From contig CALUMH010000047.1 in assembly GCA_944321685.1 (NCBI GenBank), positions 1 through 64,000 on the forward strand: a stretch of DNA of 64,000 nucleotides. Direction: 5' to 3'. The notes under the pieces were generated by a model that was given only the letters and a program-made list of their open reading frames with translations, was not told the origin of the DNA and did no database searches. A program made the translations under genes and the position numbers. Below are positions 37,705-46,113 of this stretch, piece by piece. The number at the start of each line of letters is the position of its first letter. Within the stretch, counting starts at the first letter, position 1. The stretch is from an uncultured Muribaculaceae bacterium. Its GTDB lineage: Bacteria; Bacteroidota; Bacteroidia; Bacteroidales; Muribaculaceae.

Positions 37705-38655
37705 TTAAATCTCTTCGGATATTTCATAATGGTTACGGTCGGGAGCATGACGGCATACGAGTTCTCCAACAAAACCGGCAAGAAATAATTGCGTACCCAG
37801 TATCATAGCCGTTAATGACAAATAAAAATACGGAGAATCGGTGACGAGTATGTAATCATGCCCGGTGTGCAGGTTATACAATTTTATGGCTCCGACGGCA
37901 ATTACAGAAATAAGCCCGAGCAAGAACATGATGCTGCCAAGAAATCCAAAGAAATGCATGGGTTTTACTCCGAATTTCGACAAAAACCACAACGTTCCCA
38001 AATCAAGATAACCATTCACAAAACGGCTTAGCCCGAATTTTGATTTGCCATATTTACGAGCCCGGTGGTGAACCACTTTTTCTGCTATTTTTGTAAAACC
38101 TGCATTTTTTGCAAGATACGGTATATAACGATGCATATCGCCATATACTTCAATATGCTTAACAACTTCTTTACGGTATGCTTTTAATCCGCAATTGAAA
38201 TCATGTAGATTGTGAATGCCACTTACACGCCTGGCCGAAGCATTGAACAATTTGGTCGGAATGGTTTTGCTCAGTGGGTCGTACCGTTTTTTCTTCCAGC
38301 CCGATACAAGGTCGTAACCGTCTTTCATAATCATATCATAGAGGGCCGGTATCTCATCAGGACTGTCTTGTAAGTCGGCATCCATGGTTATAACCACATC
38401 ACCTTCGGCTCTAATGAAACCGGTGTTCAATGCGGGAGATTTACCGTAATTGCGGCGAAAACAAACACCTCTCACACACCGGTTTTTAACTTGTAATTGC
38501 TTTATGACTTTCCATGAGTCATCGTTGCTCCCGTCGTTTATAAACAGTATCTCATAACTGAAACCATGTTCTTTCATTACCCGTGCAATCCATTCTTCAA
38601 GTTCGGGCAAAGATTCGGCTTCGTTATATAATGGTACTACAACCGATATATCCAT
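37705..38655 (-). CDS. Polyprenyl-phosphate-type family 2 glycosyltransferase
   Basis: A 316-aa DPM1/ArnC/GtrB-like enzyme. GT-A domain about 1-230: ISVVVPLYNEAESLPELE, ILFINDGSNDDSW, ITMDADLQDSPDEIP with the DxD. Two C-terminal transmembrane helices lie at about 233-257 and 272-298. It transfers a sugar from a nucleotide donor to undecaprenyl phosphate on the inner face of the membrane. It lies 15 bases downstream of the DUF4199 gene, a recurring pair in Bacteroidetes. Confidence 0.9.
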   Translation of the reverse strand: MDISVVVPLYNEAESLPELEEWIARVMKEHGFSYEILFINDGSNDDSWKVIKQLQVKNRCVRGVCFRRNYGKSPALNTGFIRAEGDVVITMDADLQDSPDEIPALYDMIMKDGYDLVSGWKKKRYDPLSKTIPTKLFNASARRVSGIHNLHDFNCGLKAYRKEVVKHIEVYGDMHRYIPYLAKNAGFTKIAEKVVHHRARKYGKSKFGLSRFVNGYLDLGTLWFLSKFGVKPMHFFGFLGSIMFLLGLISVIAVGAIKLYNLHTGHDYILVTDSPYFYLSLTAMILGTQLFLAGFVGELVCRHAPDRNHYEISEEI

Positions 38656-38670
38656 CTTGATGTCGTATAA

Positions 38671-39258
38671 TTATTTTTTGATATAAAATCTGTTTTTTGG
38701 CGGTATGCGCCGCATTCCTAATATAAAAGCCAAAGCCATTGACACGAGCGAACCCAAGAATGTGGTGAGCATCACCATTTGCACCACGACTTCCATTGCC
38801 GACGGCAAGGCGTGGTGCTCAATTATTGTTTCCATTATGCTCACCATCTCGGCTGCACTGTCACCCGGTACGGTTTTGTATATTTCAATGGCCGCAACCA
38901 CTTGGTCGTAGATGAAAGTTGGCATTATATATTGCATCCACACATATGTGACAGTTCCGCATATAAGTGAACCGAACAAAAATATCATAAGCCCAAGCAT
39001 CCAAAGTGATGCAAATGGGGCAAATCCGTGCATATGTGTGCGATAGCGGCGCATCATCGGGTAGATTACCGCAGGTGTTGCCACAAACATGGCCATTGCC
39101 ACAAGAAGCAGCGGGTATTGAGAAAAACCATAGATTATGGCAAGTGCCATCAATGTGAGGTATATGCCAAACCACACGCCATATTCGGCTCCATAGCGGT
39201 AAACCGATTTTACTCCATCGATATTATCATTTTCAACCATAGCCACAAAGTTAATCAT
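38671..39258 (-). CDS. DUF4199 domain membrane protein
   Basis: A 195-aa protein with four predicted helices (about 27-47, 50-70, 86-108, 155-178) and the DUF4199 pattern RYGAEYGVWFGIYLTLMALA. The open frame continues 95 codons upstream across the divergent promoter of the MBL gene, which is not plausible. I chose the ATG at 39258; 39240 is an alternative. Function unknown. It forms an operon with the downstream glycosyltransferase, which suggests a role with lipid-linked sugars. Confidence 0.78.
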   Translation of the reverse strand: MINFVAMVENDNIDGVKSVYRYGAEYGVWFGIYLTLMALAIIYGFSQYPLLLVAMAMFVATPAVIYPMMRRYRTHMHGFAPFASLWMLGLMIFLFGSLICGTVTYVWMQYIMPTFIYDQVVAAIEIYKTVPGDSAAEMVSIMETIIEHHALPSAMEVVVQMVMLTTFLGSLVSMALAFILGMRRIPPKNRFYIKK

Positions 39259-39330
39259 AAATAATGACACCCCGTTTTTATTTAATGTTGTTTTTTTATT
39301 AAGCCAATCGGTTTTTGTGCTTAATTTGAC

Positions 39331-39338
39331 TATCTTTG
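39331..39338 (+). promoter_or_regulatory. -7 box of the MBL-fold lipoprotein gene
   Basis: TATCTTTG followed by CA is a good TAnnTTTG match 21 bases before the ATG at 39359. The in-frame codon at 39317 lies upstream of it and so cannot be the start if this promoter is used. Confidence 0.5.
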
Positions 39339-39358
39339 CACGAAAACATAACAAGAAT

Positions 39359-40252
39359 ATGAAACATAACGTATTATTTATTACAGCTGTTATGGCAGCA
39401 ATTGCAATGACAGCCATTTCATGTGGCAATAGCAAAAGCAATACCAATGAAATGCAGCCTTTGCCTGTGGCAACATCAATATGCGAGGGTGTGTCCATGC
39501 TCGAAATCGATTCGGCCACCACATTAATTACTTTGCGTGACAATGCAGAGCCGTCATCACAACCTAACAGTCTGTTTTATGGTAAAAACAATAAAGATTC
39601 GGCAAAAGTTGAACAATTATCACCAAATGGACAGATACCGTCATCAATACATGCATTTCTTGTCAAGAAAGACAATAAGCTCACTCTTTTTGATGCGGGT
39701 AATGGTATTGTCAAAGGGGGGATGTTACTTTCTCGACTTGATTCGGTGGGGTATGGACCTGAAAATATCGATTATATCATTTTGACGCATATGCATGGCG
39801 ACCATATTGGGGGATTGTTAAATGGTGACAGTGCCGTGTTTACTCGTGCAGAGGTGTTTGTGCCTCAAGTAGAGTGCCAATATTGGTTATCGCAGTCTAA
39901 TGCCAATGGACAACTCGCCACTAAAGCTGTGGCTGCATATGGCAACCGTCTGCATCAATTCAGTTATACTGATACCACGGCATTACCTCTCGGCATACGT
40001 GCAATGGCTGCTATAGGTCATACTCCAGGTCATACGGTTTACAGTGTGAGTAAACATCGCTTGATGATTGCAGGCGATTTAATACATGGATATGATTTGC
40101 AACGTCAAGATATGAATATATCTCCGACATATGATATTAATCCCGAACAAGCAGCCGAAGCCCGTAAATTTTATTTCCAATTTGCCCGAAACAAGCATAG
40201 CGTAATAGCAGGAATGCATCTTCCGGGTAATGGGGTGTTGATTGAAGAATAA
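39359..40252 (+). CDS. MBL-fold metallohydrolase lipoprotein
   Basis: A 297-aa exported protein. Lipoprotein signal MKHNVLFITAVMAAIAMTAISC, with lipobox AISC. The metallo-beta-lactamase fold carries the binuclear zinc motif THMHGDHIGG, followed by the later His in IGHTPGHTVYSV and Asp/His in IAGDLIHGYD. It resembles quorum-quenching lactonase/hydrolase members of the family (YtnP/AttM type); the substrate is not predictable. It is divergent from DUF4199 and is followed by a hairpin at 40264. Confidence 0.88.
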   Translation: MKHNVLFITAVMAAIAMTAISCGNSKSNTNEMQPLPVATSICEGVSMLEIDSATTLITLRDNAEPSSQPNSLFYGKNNKDSAKVEQLSPNGQIPSSIHAFLVKKDNKLTLFDAGNGIVKGGMLLSRLDSVGYGPENIDYIILTHMHGDHIGGLLNGDSAVFTRAEVFVPQVECQYWLSQSNANGQLATKAVAAYGNRLHQFSYTDTTALPLGIRAMAAIGHTPGHTVYSVSKHRLMIAGDLIHGYDLQRQDMNISPTYDINPEQAAEARKFYFQFARNKHSVIAGMHLPGNGVLIEE

Positions 40253-40263
40253 ACAAAATAAAA

Positions 40264-40300
40264 GTGGGCGTGTGTCGGAATTCAGATACACGCCCATATA
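40264..40300. terminator. Bidirectional terminator
   Basis: GTGGGCGTGTGTC pairs with GATACACGCCCAT (one G-T pair) around an 8-base loop. It lies between the stops of the MBL gene and the convergent GYF_2-CD225 gene. Confidence 0.8.
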
Positions 40301-40305
40301 ATTTA

Positions 40306-40905
40306 TTATAGCGACATAATCTCAAGGAATGGTATTATGGTGGAATATACGGTTATCCACACTAAGCCGAAAGCTATGCCTAATTTGCACCACAGAGCAG
40401 CATTTTCGCTATATTTTATGGCTTTTTCATACTGTCCCATATCATACTTCGACTTGACTTGGGCTGCATATATTATTGCTATAATACCGAAAACCTGACA
40501 ACACAGCACAGTTATAATGATAGCCCATGCAAGGTTGGTTGGAGGGCACGCAGGCATGGGATGCTGCTGGTTGCATACCATTTGTGGCATTTGAGGTTGT
40601 TGTGTTTGTATTTGTTGTTGGCCGGTTGAATTGTCATTGTCGGTTTTCCCATCTGTTTCATTGTCGTTCACAGTTTCTCCTACAACAAAATCATTTTCGA
40701 CTTGTTGTCTGTTTTCATCAGGTGCAGTGTTATTGTCGGTCGATAAAATGAAAAATCCGGCAAGTTCCGGTACCTCACGGGCTTGTACCCAATCGGCAAG
40801 TCCTTCGCGCCAAACATATGTTTCGGCAGTAATGCCCAATCCGATAAGTTCCTCAAGCTGCATCGGTCCCCGCTGCACGCCACTTATATGTACCCAGTAT
40901 TGCAT
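40306..40905 (-). CDS. GYF_2 domain / CD225 (dispanin-like) membrane protein
   Basis: A 199-aa protein. An N-terminal GYF_2 (DUF4339) domain at about 1-52 (YWVHISGVQRGPMQLEELI, VWREGLADWVQA) is followed by a low-complexity Asp/Asn/Gln/Pro linker (about 55-117). The C-terminal CD225/dispanin domain has two hydrophobic helices at about 123-145 and 170-193, with the core IIAIIYAAQVKSKYDMGQYEKA preceding the second. CD225 proteins are related in fold to eukaryotic IFITM and act in membranes. The bacterial function is not known. Confidence 0.88.
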   Translation of the reverse strand: MQYWVHISGVQRGPMQLEELIGLGITAETYVWREGLADWVQAREVPELAGFFILSTDNNTAPDENRQQVENDFVVGETVNDNETDGKTDNDNSTGQQQIQTQQPQMPQMVCNQQHPMPACPPTNLAWAIIITVLCCQVFGIIAIIYAAQVKSKYDMGQYEKAIKYSENAALWCKLGIAFGLVWITVYSTIIPFLEIMSL

Positions 40906-41020
40906 ATCAGTATATATTCACATTTGAAATACAAAAGTACGAAATTCTCATAAGCATTATGGATATATTTGAAAAATAATTCTCAAAATGAACTATAAAA
41001 TCGGATGACAGATTTATCAA

Positions 41021-41061
41021 AAAAACAATGCACTGCGGAAATTCTGCGGTGCATTGTTTTT
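41021..41061 (-). terminator. Terminator after HU gene
   Basis: AAAAACAATGCAC pairs perfectly with GTGCATTGTTTTT, with A/T tracts on both sides. It lies about 55 bases downstream of the HU stop. Confidence 0.75.
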
Positions 41062-41116
41062 GCCGTTTATCAAATAAAAGCCCTCGCAATAGCACAAGTG
41101 GCATGGGGAGAAGCCC

Positions 41117-41389
41117 TTATTTTACCGTATCGCTAAGCTCGGCTCCAGGTTTGAATTTAACCACTTTCTTGGCCGGGATTTGTATCTTTTCTTTTGTCGA
41201 TGGATTAATACCGGTGCGTGCGGCTTTTTCACTTACCATGAAAGTTCCGAAACCTACGAGGGCAACTTTGTCGTCATTGGCGAGAGCATCGGTAATAGCT
41301 TTCAAGGTAGCATCAAGGGCTGCTTTAGCGTCAACCTTCGACAGCTTGGCTTCTTCGGCGATGGCGTTAACTAATTCTGTCTTGTTCAT
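41117..41389 (-). CDS. hup: HU family DNA-binding protein
   Basis: A 90-aa histone-like nucleoid protein. It starts MNKTELVNAIAEEAKLSK and contains the HU signature GFGTFMVSEKAARTGINPSTKEKI, including the DNA-inserting beta arm and its Pro. A dimer bends DNA. It is a single-gene unit with its own promoter and terminator. Confidence 0.95.
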   Translation of the reverse strand: MNKTELVNAIAEEAKLSKVDAKAALDATLKAITDALANDDKVALVGFGTFMVSEKAARTGINPSTKEKIQIPAKKVVKFKPGAELSDTVK

Positions 41390-41453
41390 AATGAAATTAA
41401 AAATTTAGATTTATGGTATGATAATTGTTTTTAAGTAACATATTTACGTGCTA

Positions 41454-41484
41454 CAAATATAAGTCATTTGGCCAAAACTTCAAA
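41454..41484 (-). promoter_or_regulatory. HU promoter
   Basis: On the minus strand TTTG (41484-41481), a 19-bp spacer and TATATTTG (41461-41454) match the consensus. The leader to the ATG is about 57 nt. Confidence 0.7.
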
Positions 41485-41566
41485 AAAAGGATATAAAAAA
41501 ATGTTTTTTTCAAGTAAATAAATACAATAAGTATATGAAGAGTTGTTATACAGCAGTTTTTTTCTT

Positions 41567-41574
41567 TAATTTTG
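41567..41574 (+). promoter_or_regulatory. -7 box of the rhomboid operon
   Basis: TAATTTTG fits TAnnTTTG; GTTG 21 bp upstream is a possible weak -33. It overlaps an in-frame TTG (41572), so that codon is not the start. Confidence 0.45.
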
Positions 41575-41643
41575 CCCCCCGAAACAGCCTGCAGAACTCT
41601 ATTCATAATAGAGGGGAACGGGATAAATGAAAAAAAGATAGCA

Positions 41644-42372
41644 ATGTTTAATTCTCGTGGATTTTTAAATTCTATTCCGACTGTCACCAAAAATTTATTG
41701 ATAATAAATATATTGATGTGGGTGGCTACGTTAGCCCTTGGTGGTATGTTTGATTTTAACAAGTATCTTGGGTTACATTATTGGGAGGCATCAGACTTTA
41801 ATGTGGTGCAAATTTTCACTTATATGTTTATGCACGCCAATTTCTCGCATTTGTTTTTCAATATGTTTTCACTGTTCATGTTTGGTATAATATTGGAACG
41901 TGCATTGGGTCCCAAGCGATATTTATTTTATTATTTATCATGTGGCATAGGTGCGGCACTTGTACAAGAATTGGTGTGGACGTTTACTTGGCAAGATATG
42001 TTGCAGTTGAGCAATTCCGACGGTTTTGTTGCTCTTACCGGTGCTGATGCAGTTGAATATGCTTTGCGACATGATATGCTTGACGGATTTTTTAATATGA
42101 TTGTTACCATAGGAGCATCGGGTGCGGTATTCGGATTATTGCTTGCATTTGCTATGTTGTTTCCGAATATGCCCATGTATTTGTTTTTTATTCCTATACC
42201 TATCAAGGCCAAATGGATGGTAATAGGTTACGGAGTTATAGAACTCATGTTTGGTGTAACCGGCGCACAAAGCACTGTTGCCCACTTTGCCCACCTTGGT
42301 GGTATGCTTTTCGGTTTCTTTGTAATATGGTATTGGAAAAAGAAAGGAGTAGTAGGTGGCGGATTTTATTAA
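41644..42372 (+). CDS. Rhomboid family intramembrane serine protease (first copy)
   Basis: A 242-aa protein with six to seven transmembrane helices that cleaves substrates within the membrane. HANFSHLFFNMFSLFMFG is the HxxxHLxxN motif, the catalytic Ser is in IGASGAVFG and the catalytic His in HFAHLGGMLFG. The start MFNSRGFLNSIP follows an AT-rich leader; the frame also has an upstream TTG, which lies in the promoter. The next rhomboid gene overlaps its end by 17 bp. Confidence 0.92.
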   Translation: MFNSRGFLNSIPTVTKNLLIINILMWVATLALGGMFDFNKYLGLHYWEASDFNVVQIFTYMFMHANFSHLFFNMFSLFMFGIILERALGPKRYLFYYLSCGIGAALVQELVWTFTWQDMLQLSNSDGFVALTGADAVEYALRHDMLDGFFNMIVTIGASGAVFGLLLAFAMLFPNMPMYLFFIPIPIKAKWMVIGYGVIELMFGVTGAQSTVAHFAHLGGMLFGFFVIWYWKKKGVVGGGFY

Positions 42373-43279
42373 TACGTTGCGCAGCCGTTTTAAGATGGCA
42401 TCGTTGTTGGCACGTATCATATATGTCAACATTGGTGTGTTCGTAGTATTGCGATTGATTGGTATTGCCGGATTTTTGTTTGGCTTTAATGCAGGCAGTA
42501 TAATAAGTTTTGTGGAATTGCCTTCGTCTCCATGGCGTTTTTTGTGGCAACCATGGACCATAATCACGTATATGTTTGCACATTACGATGTATTGCACAT
42601 CTTGTTTAATATGTTATGGTTGTGGTGGTTCGGGCAATTGTTTCTACAATTTTTTTCACCACGACATCTCACAGGGCTATACTTCGTGGGTGGCATAGGC
42701 GGTGGATTATTGTTTATGCTTGCATATAACTTGTTGCCTGTATTTGCCTGGCACAACGGATTGTTGCTTGGTGCTTCAGCTGCGATTATTGCCATAGTAG
42801 TGGCTACGGCAGTGCAAGCCCCTAATTATAAAGTCGGATTGTTGTTTTTTGGCGAGATTTCCATAAAATGGATAGCCATAGTTACCATTTTTATCGATTT
42901 CATAAGCATATCGGCCGACAACGCCGGCGGGCATATTTCCCACATCGGCGGGGCTGTAGTGGGGTTGCTGTTTGTAATGTTATTGCGTCGCGGCATAGAT
43001 ATTACCGCATGGTTCAATGCCATAATCGACTTTTTTGTCAATACTTGGCGACGCTTAACTTCGGATGGTTCACCAAGAATCCGCATCAATCCGTCTTACA
43101 AGCGGAGACGTTCGCACACCTCACCTTCATCTTCTCGGCATAGTGATGATATAATTTCGCCCGAAGATGAACGTGTAATGGATGAGATATTGAAAAAAGT
43201 GAAAGAGTCGGGGTATAGTGCACTATCTGATGAAGAAAAAAGCCGTCTGTTTAGTGCAAGTCGCAGGCGATCTCATTGA
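42356..43279 (+). CDS. Rhomboid family intramembrane serine protease (second copy)
   Basis: A 307-aa rhomboid with the same core: HYDVLHILFNMLWLWWFG, catalytic Ser in LGASAAIIA, His in HISHIGGAVVG. It is followed by a cytoplasmic C-terminal tail of about 70 residues rich in Arg and Ser (KRRRSHTSPSSSRHS). The GTG start is preceded six bases earlier by AAAGGAG, an unusually good Shine-Dalgarno for this genome. It overlaps the first rhomboid gene; the ATG at 42395 is an alternative. Confidence 0.9.
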   Translation: MADFINTLRSRFKMASLLARIIYVNIGVFVVLRLIGIAGFLFGFNAGSIISFVELPSSPWRFLWQPWTIITYMFAHYDVLHILFNMLWLWWFGQLFLQFFSPRHLTGLYFVGGIGGGLLFMLAYNLLPVFAWHNGLLLGASAAIIAIVVATAVQAPNYKVGLLFFGEISIKWIAIVTIFIDFISISADNAGGHISHIGGAVVGLLFVMLLRRGIDITAWFNAIIDFFVNTWRRLTSDGSPRIRINPSYKRRRSHTSPSSSRHSDDIISPEDERVMDEILKKVKESGYSALSDEEKSRLFSASRRRSH

Positions 43280-43296
43280 CAAAGCAGAAAAACGGA

Positions 43297-44412
43297 ATGA
43301 AGTGCTTTAAGGGTATTTGGAATTTGGCTAAGGTGTGTGGCATGGTATTTACTGTGTTGCTTGCGGTTGCATATGTCGCATCGGCATATGGGGGCATGGC
43401 TAACCCCGAAGAGACCACCCGTTATGCCATTTTGAATCTCGGGTACCCTATATTGTTTATAGTTTCGTGGATGATGTTTGTAGTGTGGATAGTGTGCAGG
43501 CAATGGATAATTGCTACGGTGACTGCGATTTCACTGGTTGTAACTATCGAACCTATGTTGACCTATTTCCCGGTTAATGTGTTTACTCATAAGTTGTCAC
43601 CTCAGGAGCAGGAGTGGTCATTTAAGCTGCTGACATTTAATGTTATGAATTTTGATGATTTCGATGGATTGGTACATGAGCATAACCGCACAGTGCAGTA
43701 TATTCTTGATGTTGATGCCGATGTCGTGTGCCTGCAAGAAGGTGCGCAGCAAGAACGCATGACCGATATAAAGGTTATTAAGAACGACTTGTCGGAATTG
43801 CTCAAACGTTATCCGTATTACACGCGGGGCATCGACGATATGGTGCTACTGTCGAAATATCCTTTTGATAACAGTGAAGATTGTGTGGTTGAAAATCGCA
43901 AGAAGGTTGTTGCATATGAAGTGTATATGCCCTGGGATACTGTGAAGATATTCAATTGTCACTTACATTCAATAGGGCTTACTATGGACGATAAGGAAAT
44001 ATACAGGCAAATAACCAATATTAAAGGTCTTGATGATTTACAGCCCATGGAAACAATGAGAGAGGTGCGCAGCAACCTGTTTTCAAAGTTGTCGTTGGCA
44101 TTTTCTATAAGAGGAGAGCAGGCTCGGCAGTTGCGAGATTTAATTGACAAGTCGGGTAAAAATGTTATAGTTTGCGGAGACTTCAACGATACCCCCGGGT
44201 CGTATTGTTATCGTACCGTGCGTGGCAACGACTTGCGCGATGCTTATTTGGATTGTGCATTCGGCCCGGCTATAACTTATCACGACAACCGCTTTTATTT
44301 TAAAATCGACCACGTGTTGTATCGTGGTGGTTTTAAAGCCGTTGATATTGAACGTGGCAAAATCGATTCTTCAGATCACTATCCGCTTATTGCAACCTTT
44401 GTATGGGAGTAA
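43297..44412 (+). CDS. Endonuclease/exonuclease/phosphatase family protein, membrane-anchored
   Basis: A 371-aa protein. Two or three N-terminal helices (about 10-32, 45-65, 68-88) are followed by an EEP domain (about 105-370). The EEP motifs are TFNVMNFD, VVCLQEGAQ (metal-binding Glu), NCHLHSIG, VCGDFNDTPGSY and SSDHYPLIATF with the catalytic Asp-His. It could hydrolyse phosphodiesters in nucleic acid, lipids or inositol phosphates. A TTG at 43276 overlapping the rhomboid stop is an alternative start; I prefer the ATG. Likely same operon as the rhomboids. Confidence 0.85.
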   Translation: MKCFKGIWNLAKVCGMVFTVLLAVAYVASAYGGMANPEETTRYAILNLGYPILFIVSWMMFVVWIVCRQWIIATVTAISLVVTIEPMLTYFPVNVFTHKLSPQEQEWSFKLLTFNVMNFDDFDGLVHEHNRTVQYILDVDADVVCLQEGAQQERMTDIKVIKNDLSELLKRYPYYTRGIDDMVLLSKYPFDNSEDCVVENRKKVVAYEVYMPWDTVKIFNCHLHSIGLTMDDKEIYRQITNIKGLDDLQPMETMREVRSNLFSKLSLAFSIRGEQARQLRDLIDKSGKNVIVCGDFNDTPGSYCYRTVRGNDLRDAYLDCAFGPAITYHDNRFYFKIDHVLYRGGFKAVDIERGKIDSSDHYPLIATFVWE

Positions 44413-44474
44413 GTTTTGTGTTAGTCAATGACTATTACACTTTGACAATACAATAAAAATCAGCAAACCGTTTT

Positions 44475-44505
44475 TTTGTAATGCACCCGACTTTGTGTAT
44501 ATTTG
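44475..44505 (+). promoter_or_regulatory. Promoter of nnr gene
   Basis: TTTG (44475-44478), a 19-bp spacer and TATATTTG (44498-44505) match the consensus, about 75 bases before the ATG at 44579. Confidence 0.7.
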
Positions 44506-44578
44506 TATTTAATTTATGGTATTAAGGGCGTAATACACATAAATTTTCATAACGATAAACAATAAGGAGAAAATAATT

Positions 44579-46096
44579 ATGAAAATATTTACCACAAGCG
44601 AAATCCGCAGAATAGAAGAATACACGATTAAAGTGGATGGTATAATCGAAATTGATTTGATGGAAAGAGCTGCATCGGCTGCAGCTTTTGAAATCATGTC
44701 ACGGTGGCAGCCGGGAAAGCGTTTTGTGGTATTTGCAGGTCCTGGCAATAATGGCGGTGATGCTCTTGCTGTTGCTCGTTTGCTTAAAGAGCAAGGATAT
44801 GAAAGAATAGAAGTTTTCTTATTTAATATTCCGTCCACCAAATTGTCAAAAGGTTGTGCCCGCAACCGTGACCGTCTTCTTGAAATAGAAGGTATTGATT
44901 TTACCGAGGTGGTAAATGAATTTGAACCTCCTACACTTGGACGTGAAGATGTTGTAATCGACGGACTTTTTGGTAGTGGTCTTCGTGAACCGTTAAAAGG
45001 CGGGTTCACTTCGCTTGTACAATACATTAACGAATCGCAGGCATATATAGTTGCAATAGATGTTCCATCGGGGCTTTTTGGCGAGTGGAATACCGGTACC
45101 GATCGTCGGAATATTATTCGGGCAAATCTCACACTTGCTTTCCAGTTTAAGCGACTTTCGTTTTTCTTTGCTGAGAATGCTCCTAATATTGGAGAATGCA
45201 AGATACTCGATATCGACCTTAGCCGTGATGCCATGAACAAGGCTTCGACCAATTATTATCTTGTGGAAAGCTATGAAGTTAAAAATCTGTTGCGCCGGCG
45301 ACCTGAACATTGCAGCAAATATGATTTTGGTAGCCTGCTGCTTGTATCCGGTCGTTATGGGATGCTCGGTGCTGCAATACTTTCGGCCCGTGCTGCAATG
45401 CGTGCAGGTGCCGGACTGGTTTCGGTACATTCTCCGCGGTGCGGACACGATGTGTTGCAATCAAGTGTGCCTGAAGCGTTATTCGAGGCAGACAAAAATG
45501 ATATTGTGACTTCTGATGTATCTATGACTCGTCGTTACAATGCTGTTGCCCTCGGTCCTGGTATGGGAACACATGAGATGACTATAGATGCAATTGATCG
45601 TTTCCTGAAAACACGAAATCTTCCCTGTGTGCTTGATGCAGATGCATTAAATTGCATTGCCATGCGACCGATGTTAATCGAAAGTATCCCACAAAAGTCA
45701 ATATTAACGCCTCATGCAGTTGAGTTTGAACGATTGTTCGGGAATTTTGATACCGAAGAAGAACGCTTAAAGAAAGCCATTGAAGTGGCAAAAATGCATA
45801 AGTTGATTATTGTAATGAAAGCTCATTACACTATGGTAGTAGATACTGCAGGCAAGGTTTACATTAATACAACCGGAAATGCAGGAATGGCTACAGCCGG
45901 AAGTGGAGATGTATTAACCGGTATCATTTCAGGATTACTTGCCCAAGGTTACAGTCCACAGTTCAGTGCCATAATGGGGGTATATATTCATGGTGTTGCC
46001 GGAGATCTTGCCGAGAAAGTGCATGGTACTTATGGTATGACGGCCGGTGACATCGTTGACAATATAGGTAGAGCAATCAAGGATATCATGAAATGA
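44579..46096 (+). CDS. nnr: Bifunctional NAD(P)H-hydrate epimerase / dehydratase
   Basis: A 505-aa repair enzyme for damaged NAD(P)H. The N-terminal epimerase (YjeF_N, about 1-215) has FAGPGNNGGDALAVARLL and DGLFGSGL. The C-terminal ADP/ATP-dependent dehydratase of the ribokinase-like fold (about 230-505) has ALGPGMGT, DADALN and NTTGNAGMATAGSGDVLTGII. The fusion is common in bacteria. The ATGA overlap with the next gene indicates coupling. Confidence 0.95.
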   Translation: MKIFTTSEIRRIEEYTIKVDGIIEIDLMERAASAAAFEIMSRWQPGKRFVVFAGPGNNGGDALAVARLLKEQGYERIEVFLFNIPSTKLSKGCARNRDRLLEIEGIDFTEVVNEFEPPTLGREDVVIDGLFGSGLREPLKGGFTSLVQYINESQAYIVAIDVPSGLFGEWNTGTDRRNIIRANLTLAFQFKRLSFFFAENAPNIGECKILDIDLSRDAMNKASTNYYLVESYEVKNLLRRRPEHCSKYDFGSLLLVSGRYGMLGAAILSARAAMRAGAGLVSVHSPRCGHDVLQSSVPEALFEADKNDIVTSDVSMTRRYNAVALGPGMGTHEMTIDAIDRFLKTRNLPCVLDADALNCIAMRPMLIESIPQKSILTPHAVEFERLFGNFDTEEERLKKAIEVAKMHKLIIVMKAHYTMVVDTAGKVYINTTGNAGMATAGSGDVLTGIISGLLAQGYSPQFSAIMGVYIHGVAGDLAEKVHGTYGMTAGDIVDNIGRAIKDIMK

Positions 46097-46113
46097 TTGT
46101 AAAAACACGTAGC

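Noticed and set aside
39259..39543. N-terminal extension of the DUF4199 protein
   Set aside because: It runs through the divergent promoter and start of the MBL gene, and DUF4199 similarity begins only after 39258.
41572..41643. TTG start of the first rhomboid gene
   Set aside because: The codon lies inside the -7 promoter box, so it would not be transcribed.
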